DNA of 10,729 nucleotides, taken from the NCBI GenBank assembly GCA_964389095.1, contig CAYMEB010000165.1, positions 1 to 10,729 on the forward strand. Reading direction: 5' to 3'. Positions 6,930 to 10,729 of this stretch are shown piece after piece. The DNA is from JABFRJ01 sp964389095. Its GTDB lineage: Bacteria > Pseudomonadota > Alphaproteobacteria > Rhizobiales > Hyphomicrobiaceae. Positions within the stretch are counted from its first letter, which is position 1. Every line of letters starts with the position of its first letter. A model generated the notes under the pieces. That model searched no databases. It saw nothing but the letters and a program-made list of their open reading frames with translations, and was not told the origin of the DNA. Both the position numbers and the translations under genes were made by a program.

Positions 6930-7807
6930 CAAGCGAGACTCCAAAGCCGAGGATCAAGAACACGATCACTGACTGGTTCTGCGCCTAGCCTTCGGTGAAG
7001 CGAGTCGCGGAAGTGCTCGACGCTCGCTCTGTCCAACATGCAGCCGTCTCGGAGTGCACTCAGCTCTTCGGGAACGTCAACACCCACAACGATCCGGTCT
7101 TCGGCGCCGAGATCCGTCAATGCAGCGGCGATGAGCGCGGACGCCGGTGAGACATTGGCGTCCCCTGCTGCGGCGCTCACCGCGGCGGCGAGTCGTCCCG
7201 TGCCCGGTGCTCGTCGCTCGGCATCGTTTGGCTTCTCAAGAAGGACTCCTTGCAGGAATATCGAGCGACCATCGAACGGCACGCGAGTGTCGGATGCCGC
7301 CTTGCGTTGACGCAAATCGAGGACGTTGAGAGGCGCCTGAATGCGGCGGGCGCCGGCTTCCGCCATCGTGCTGACTTCCGCGGCTTCGTACACGCTTGCG
7401 CCCGGAGTCGCACCAAGCCGAATCACTTGGCTGCTGAATTCTGCAAAAACGGCTGCGCTGACGATGCCGTGTGTCAGCATTGTGCAGCGACCCACGCCGC
7501 GGAAGCGCGACCACGCAACCCTGATAGCCGCCGAGTCCCTCACTTCGGCAGCGCGTACCTTGGTCACGACCTCACAGTACTGCTCGATGCCGCGATGCAC
7601 GATCCAGTTCGAAAGCCGCTCCGCCGCTTCACCATAGGCCTCCGCGGTGTCGAATGCACGCACTCCGATTTCCCAAGCCGCATCGAGTGTTTCTGCGGCG
7701 TGCTGCGCATCCGGAGGGGGGCAACCCATCCGTCGTCCGTAGGCAAGCCCAAGTTGAACCGTCCCGAGCACGATGCGCGAGAGATTTTCTTTCGCAACGA
7801 GGGTCAC
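6929..7807 (-). CDS. Aldo/keto reductase of a sugar-biosynthesis operon
   Basis: A 292-residue cytoplasmic NAD(P)H-dependent oxidoreductase with a TIM-barrel fold. The N-terminal strand IVLGTVQLGLAYG (12-24) is typical. The catalytic tetrad is visible: D53 and Y58 in FDTAEAYG, K83 in VVTKV, and H113 in MLTHG. The usual cofactor-loop region near the C-terminus is present but diverged (IVVGVDVPEEL). Length is normal for this subgroup. It is the first gene of a two-gene minus-strand operon, with its TGA overlapping the ATG of the cytidylyltransferase/aminotransferase fusion, so the two enzymes likely work on one pathway, perhaps reducing a keto-sugar. The start is GTG 7807; there is no Shine-Dalgarno, but a TAGACT box begins 12 nt upstream. 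The substrate cannot be read from the sequence. Confidence 0.87.
   Translation of the reverse strand: MTLVAKENLSRIVLGTVQLGLAYGRRMGCPPPDAQHAAETLDAAWEIGVRAFDTAEAYGEAAERLSNWIVHRGIEQYCEVVTKVRAAEVRDSAAIRVAWSRFRGVGRCTMLTHGIVSAAVFAEFSSQVIRLGATPGASVYEAAEVSTMAEAGARRIQAPLNVLDLRQRKAASDTRVPFDGRSIFLQGVLLEKPNDAERRAPGTGRLAAAVSAAAGDANVSPASALIAAALTDLGAEDRIVVGVDVPEELSALRDGCMLDRASVEHFRDSLHRRLGAEPVSDRVLDPRLWSLA
6939..6942 (-). promoter_or_regulatory. Shine-Dalgarno GGAG for the fusion gene
   Basis: GGAG lies nine bases before ATG 6929, inside the last codons of the aldo/keto reductase. It decides the start of the downstream gene over TTG 6944, which overlaps the motif's position. It contrasts with the first genes of the transcription units here, which have no such motif. 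Confidence 0.5.
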
Positions 7808-7813
7808 CGAAGA

Positions 7814-7819
7814 AGTCTA
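7814..7819 (-). promoter_or_regulatory. TAGACT -10-like box for the aldo/keto reductase operon
   Basis: On the minus strand TAGACT (TANNNT) has its first T 12 nt before GTG 7807. A transcript starting at the usual distance would begin at or next to the start codon. No -35 consensus is seen; the position where one would lie (about 7837-7842) overlaps the opposing box. Confidence 0.5.
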
Positions 7820-7840
7820 GGTTCTCGCAGCCGGTCCTTG

Positions 7841-7846
7841 TAGACT
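7841..7846 (+). promoter_or_regulatory. TAGACT -10-like box for the pseBCG operon
   Basis: TAGACT lies with its first T 12 nt before ATG 7853 and six bases between box and start, implying a leaderless mRNA. No Shine-Dalgarno is present. The -35 position (about 7818-7823, TAGGTT) is not consensus and overlaps the opposing promoter box. Confidence 0.5.
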
Positions 7847-7852
7847 TCCGGC

Positions 7853-8893
7853 ATGGACTTGGCCGATCAGTCGATCCTCGTGACCGGGGGAACCGGAAGT
7901 TTTGGTCAGAAATTTGTAGAGACGGTGCTTGCGCGCGCACCCGGTATCCGCCGCCTCGTGGTCTACAGCCGTGACGAACTGAAACAGTGGCAGATGCAAC
8001 AACGATTTCCGGGTTCGCACTTTCCGGGGCTGCGCTTCTTCATCGGCGATGTCCGGGACGCGCAGCGTCTGAACAGGGCGATGGAGGGGATCGACACCGT
8101 TGTGCACGCGGCGGCGCTGAAGCAGGTTCCCACAGCCGAGTACAATCCGATGGAATGCATTCACACGAACGTGATGGGTGCCGAGAACGTGATCAATGCG
8201 TGCTTGGACAATGAGGTCCGACGTGTGGTGGCGCTTTCGACCGATAAAGCTGCGGCCCCCATCAATCTCTATGGAGCCACGAAACTTTGCTCCGACAAGT
8301 TGTTCGTCAGCGCCAACAATATCCGTGGCAGTCGTGACAGCCGCTTTGCAGTGGTCCGCTACGGAAACGTACTCGGTTCCCGGGGGAGCGTGGTGCCGTT
8401 CTTCCTAGAGCATCGACGCCTCGGCTGGCTTCCGATCACCGACGACCGCATGACCCGATTCAACATCACCTTGAATCAGGGCGTCTCCATGGTTCTTGAG
8501 GCCCTCGAAAGCATCTGGGGAGGCGAGATTCTTGTTCCCCGTATTCCTTCGTTCCGCATCCTTGATCTTGCCGAGGCCATCGCCCCGGACGCGGAGTTTC
8601 GGCGGGTGGGCATTCGGGCTGGAGAGAAACTCCATGAGCAGATGATCACGCCGGCGGACGCACCATTCTGCGTCGATCGACGCAGTTACTTCGCGATCCT
8701 CCCGTCCTCGGATCATGCGCGCGCGTACTGCTCGCACTGGAAGGGTAGAATGGTGGAATCAGAGTTCAGCTATGACAGCGGCACCAACGACACCTTTCTG
8801 GACGTTTCTGCCATCCGAAGGCTGATCTCGGAGCATGTGGATGTTGGCTTCACGCCGGGGGTTGAGATCGCACGGGCCTCGGGAATGCGCTGA
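7853..8893 (+). CDS. pseB: UDP-N-acetylglucosamine 4,6-dehydratase (inverting), PseB
   Basis: A 346-residue short-chain dehydrogenase/reductase of the FlaA1/PseB group, which converts UDP-GlcNAc into the 4-keto-6-deoxy L-arabino sugar that opens the pseudaminic acid pathway. The NADP-binding loop is TGGTGSFG (11-18). GDVRD (65-69) and HAAALKQVPTAEYNP (85-99) are family hallmarks. The catalytic residues D131-K132 (in LSTDKAAAP) and Y140-x3-K144 (YGATK) fall almost exactly where they lie in Helicobacter FlaA1, and Asp-Lys next to the Tyr is the mark of the inverting class. RYGNVLGSRGSVVPFF and MTRFNIT complete the match. Length is as expected. It is the first gene of the plus-strand operon; the pseC start codon follows its stop directly. 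UDP-GlcNAc dehydratases of the capsular FlaA1/CapD type are the main alternative, but the pseC and pseG neighbours favour PseB. Confidence 0.93.
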   Translation: MDLADQSILVTGGTGSFGQKFVETVLARAPGIRRLVVYSRDELKQWQMQQRFPGSHFPGLRFFIGDVRDAQRLNRAMEGIDTVVHAAALKQVPTAEYNPMECIHTNVMGAENVINACLDNEVRRVVALSTDKAAAPINLYGATKLCSDKLFVSANNIRGSRDSRFAVVRYGNVLGSRGSVVPFFLEHRRLGWLPITDDRMTRFNITLNQGVSMVLEALESIWGGEILVPRIPSFRILDLAEAIAPDAEFRRVGIRAGEKLHEQMITPADAPFCVDRRSYFAILPSSDHARAYCSHWKGRMVESEFSYDSGTNDTFLDVSAIRRLISEHVDVGFTPGVEIARASGMR

Positions 8894-10048
8894 ATGATCC
8901 CATATGGTCGGCAGTGGATCGACGCATCCGACGAGGCTGCGGTCCTCGAGGCCCTTCGCAGCGAGTTCCTGACGCAGGGTCCGGCGGTTCCGCTGTTCGA
9001 GGAGGTGCTTTGCTCCTACTCGGGCGGCGCCCACGCGATCGCCGTCAACAGTGCGACAAGTGCCTTGCATGTCGCGTGCTTGGCGCTCGGCCTCGGCCCT
9101 GGCGATCGTCTGTGGACCTCACCGAACACCTTTGTTGCGAGTGCCAACTGCGCGCGCCTATGCGGTGCCGAGGTCGACTTCGTGGACATCGACGAGGCGA
9201 CCTTGAACATGAATCCTGTGGCGCTTGAGCTGATGCTGGAGCGGGCGGCAGGTCTTGGGACGCTCCCCAAGATCGTCGTGCCCGTCGACTTCGCCGGACT
9301 CCCTGTGGGGCTCGCCCAATTCCGTCGGTTAGCGGACCGATATGGATTCCGGATTCTCGAGGACGCCTCGCATGCCATCGGCGCGATCGACGAGGGCCGT
9401 CGTGTCGGTGCTGGTCGCGTTGCCGACATCACCGTCTTTAGTTTCCACCCAGTGAAGATTGTGACCACGGCGGAGGGGGGTGCTGCTCTCACTGATGACG
9501 CCGAGCTTGCGCTCCGCATGCGTCTTGCGCGCACGCACGGCATCACCCGCGACTCTGCCCAGATGCGGGCGGCCTCAGAGGGTGCATGGTACTACGAGCA
9601 GATCGGACTTGGCCTGAACTACCGGATGACTGACATTCAGGCAGCGCTCGGCGTAAGCCAGATGCGTCGGATCGACGCGTTGCTCCTTCGTAGGGCCGAG
9701 ATCGCGTGTCTCTACAGCGACCTGCTTCGCGAACTGCCAGTGCTGCCGGCACCGCGCCGGCCCGGTGCGGTCAGTGCCTGGCACCTCTACGTAGTCCAGC
9801 TTGGTGCTGAGATCGAGGCTCGTCGCCGTACGATCTTCGAGAAAATGCGCGAAGCGGGTATCGGGGTGAACGTGCACTACATCCCTGTGCATCTCCAACC
9901 GTACTATCGAGATCGCGGGTTTGGTCCGGGCCATTGCCCCGTCGCCGAGCGTTACTACCGAAGAGCCATCTCTTTGCCGATGCATCCGCTTCTGACCGAC
10001 TCGGAGGTTCGGCGCGTGGTCGACACGCTGCGCCGCGCAATCGGTTGA
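8894..10048 (+). CDS. pseC: UDP-4-amino-4,6-dideoxy-N-acetyl-beta-L-altrosamine transaminase, PseC
   Basis: A 384-residue PLP enzyme of the DegT/DnrJ/EryC1/StrS family that aminates C4 of the PseB product, normally using glutamate. The N-terminus MIPYGRQWID matches the family's PYGxQxI opening. NSATSALHVACLALGLGPGD (52-71) forms the cofactor pocket, LEDASHAIG (155-163) carries the pyridine-binding D157, and FSFHPVKIVTTAEGG (182-196) carries the PLP-lysine K188. NYRMTDIQAALG and the GVNVHYIPVHLQPYY region are also standard for PseC. The ATG directly follows the pseB stop (TGA-ATG), with GGGA nine bases upstream, so translation is coupled. Length is normal and no damage is seen. Other sugar aminotransferases share the fold, but the adjacent pseB and pseG make PseC the best call. 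Confidence 0.93.
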   Translation: MIPYGRQWIDASDEAAVLEALRSEFLTQGPAVPLFEEVLCSYSGGAHAIAVNSATSALHVACLALGLGPGDRLWTSPNTFVASANCARLCGAEVDFVDIDEATLNMNPVALELMLERAAGLGTLPKIVVPVDFAGLPVGLAQFRRLADRYGFRILEDASHAIGAIDEGRRVGAGRVADITVFSFHPVKIVTTAEGGAALTDDAELALRMRLARTHGITRDSAQMRAASEGAWYYEQIGLGLNYRMTDIQAALGVSQMRRIDALLLRRAEIACLYSDLLRELPVLPAPRRPGAVSAWHLYVVQLGAEIEARRRTIFEKMREAGIGVNVHYIPVHLQPYYRDRGFGPGHCPVAERYYRRAISLPMHPLLTDSEVRRVVDTLRRAIG

Positions 10049-10050
10049 AC

Positions 10051-10729
10051 ATGCGCCGTGGCCCTCGCATCCTTGTTCGGACCGTGGGCTCCGGTATGGT
10101 CGGCGGGGGCCACGTGGCGCGCTGTGGGTCGGTCGGACTGGAACTCGCTCGGGCGGGAGCCGATGTTCGCTGGGCGTGTGATTGTACGACTCGGTCATTT
10201 CTCGCTTCGCGGTCGATCGAGATGGAGCGGGTTTGTGTGCTGACGGCGGCCGGGACCGAGGGGCGGTTCGGCGAGTCGGAACTACCTCCAGAGAGGCAGA
10301 TAGCCGACGCGGAGCACATGCTTCGAGAGACGTCGTCGCTCGAGCCCTTCGATCTGGTGCTCGTTGACACCTATCTGCTCGGAGCCGTCTGGCAGCGGTC
10401 CATCCGTGCGCGGGTTCCGCGTCTCGCAACATTTGACGATCTGTTGGACAGGCCCATCCAAACCGACATTGTGATCAATGCCGCGGCCGAAGCCGGCGAG
10501 TACCGATCTGTCGCCCCTGGAGCCCATGCGCTGTGCGGTCTGCAGTACGCGGTTGCGGCTGGCATTCCGAGACACGCGCCGACGTTCGATGGGTCAGAGG
10601 ATCTGCTCGTCGCATTCGGCGCGTCCGACGCGCATAACATGACTTCGCGTGTGCTGGTAGAACTCGCCGCTCTCCGGAACTCCAGATTTTGCTGTCGCGT
10701 CTTGATTCAACTCGGTGCAGCTGCGCCAC
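10051..10729 (+). CDS. pseG: UDP-2,4-diacetamido-2,4,6-trideoxy-beta-L-altropyranose hydrolase, PseG (3'-partial)
   Basis: An open frame of 226 codons runs from ATG 10051 to the window edge with no stop; I translated it by hand. PseG-type enzymes have a GT-B (MurG-like) fold and cleave UDP from the diacetamido sugar before condensation with PEP. Near the N-terminus GGGHVARC (18-25) carries H21, equivalent to the catalytic His of Campylobacter PseG in its GxGHxxRC motif. DLVLVDTYLLGAVWQ, FDDLLDRPIQTDIVIN and LLVAFGASDAHNMTSRVL follow the family order. It deviates from common PseG sequences: TVGSG rather than DAS near residue 11, FGASDAHN rather than FGGSDPxN, and GLQYAVAAG where LRPEF-type residues are usual. 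Roughly the last third should lie beyond the window. It starts 2 bp after the pseC stop. SpsG of the spore-coat polysaccharide pathway is the closest alternative name. Confidence 0.87.
   Translation, partial: MRRGPRILVRTVGSGMVGGGHVARCGSVGLELARAGADVRWACDCTTRSFLASRSIEMERVCVLTAAGTEGRFGESELPPERQIADAEHMLRETSSLEPFDLVLVDTYLLGAVWQRSIRARVPRLATFDDLLDRPIQTDIVINAAAEAGEYRSVAPGAHALCGLQYAVAAGIPRHAPTFDGSEDLLVAFGASDAHNMTSRVLVELAALRNSRFCCRVLIQLGAAAP

Larger units (their letters stand above)
7812..7848. repeat. Perfect 8-bp inverted repeat GAAGTCTA ... TAGACTTC in the divergent promoter
   Basis: The arms are 7812-7819 and 7841-7848, separated by 21 bp, within the 45-bp gap between the aldo/keto reductase and pseB. 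Each arm lies the same distance (12 nt, from the first T) from the start codon of its gene. The arms may be two -10 boxes sharing sequence, a dimeric regulator site, or both. Confidence 0.6.

Noticed and set aside
1..10729. tRNA, rRNA, CRISPR arrays, insertion sequences or transposase genes.
   Set aside because: None seen by eye on either strand: no spaced direct repeats, no terminal inverted repeats flanking a transposase, and no cloverleaf-like segments noticed.

Overview
The window is a GC-rich bacterial chromosomal segment carrying part of a surface-glycan island centred on pseudaminic-acid-type nucleotide sugars. No 16S or other taxonomic marker is present. High GC, promoter-like TANNNT boxes directly upstream of start codons, and a large envelope-type protein resembling C25/TIGR03790-like proteins make an environmental lineage such as Planctomycetota (Phycisphaerae) plausible, but this is a weak inference.

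Layout. (1) 2-1906 (+): the 3' part of a large protein with a gingipain-like (C25/TIGR03790-like) C-terminal pattern; its true start lies left of the window. (2) 1836-2774 (-): a secreted SGNH/GDSL-type hydrolase that converges on gene 1 and overlaps its end by 71 bp. (3) 2775-2959: a divergent intergenic region with promoter-like boxes and small palindromes. (4) 2960-4732 (+): a full-length ABC exporter (membrane domain plus ATPase), reminiscent of PglK/MsbA-type lipid-linked glycan flippases. (5) 4779-6929 (-): a fusion of an SpsF-like cytidylyltransferase with a class-III, glutamate-1-semialdehyde-aminomutase-like aminotransferase. It is translationally coupled (TGATG) to (6) an aldo/keto reductase, 6929-7807 (-). 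(7) A 45-bp divergent promoter region containing a perfect 8-bp inverted repeat. (8) 7853-8893 (+) pseB, 8894-10048 (+) pseC and 10051 to the window end (+) pseG, truncated by the window edge, packed with 0 and 2 bp between them.

How they fit together. PseB (UDP-GlcNAc 4,6-dehydratase/5-epimerase) and PseC (4-aminotransferase) make UDP-4-amino-4,6-dideoxy-AltNAc. After N-acetylation by PseH (not in the window), PseG removes UDP. PseI and a CMP-transferase would complete CMP-pseudaminic acid, and neither PseI nor a classical PseF is visible here. The SpsF-like domain across the divergent promoter could supply the CMP step, or with its fused aminotransferase and the reductase it could form a second, uncharacterised sugar branch. 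The ABC exporter is a candidate for moving the finished lipid-linked glycan across the membrane.

The most notable regulatory signal is that three independent start codons (2774-, 7807- and 7853+) are each preceded by a TANNNT box whose first T lies exactly 12 nt upstream, with no obvious Shine-Dalgarno sequence. A fourth (2960+) has TATCAT 15 nt upstream. This points to leaderless transcription in this genome. The two boxes in the 45-bp region face away from each other so closely that the two operons probably compete for RNA polymerase.
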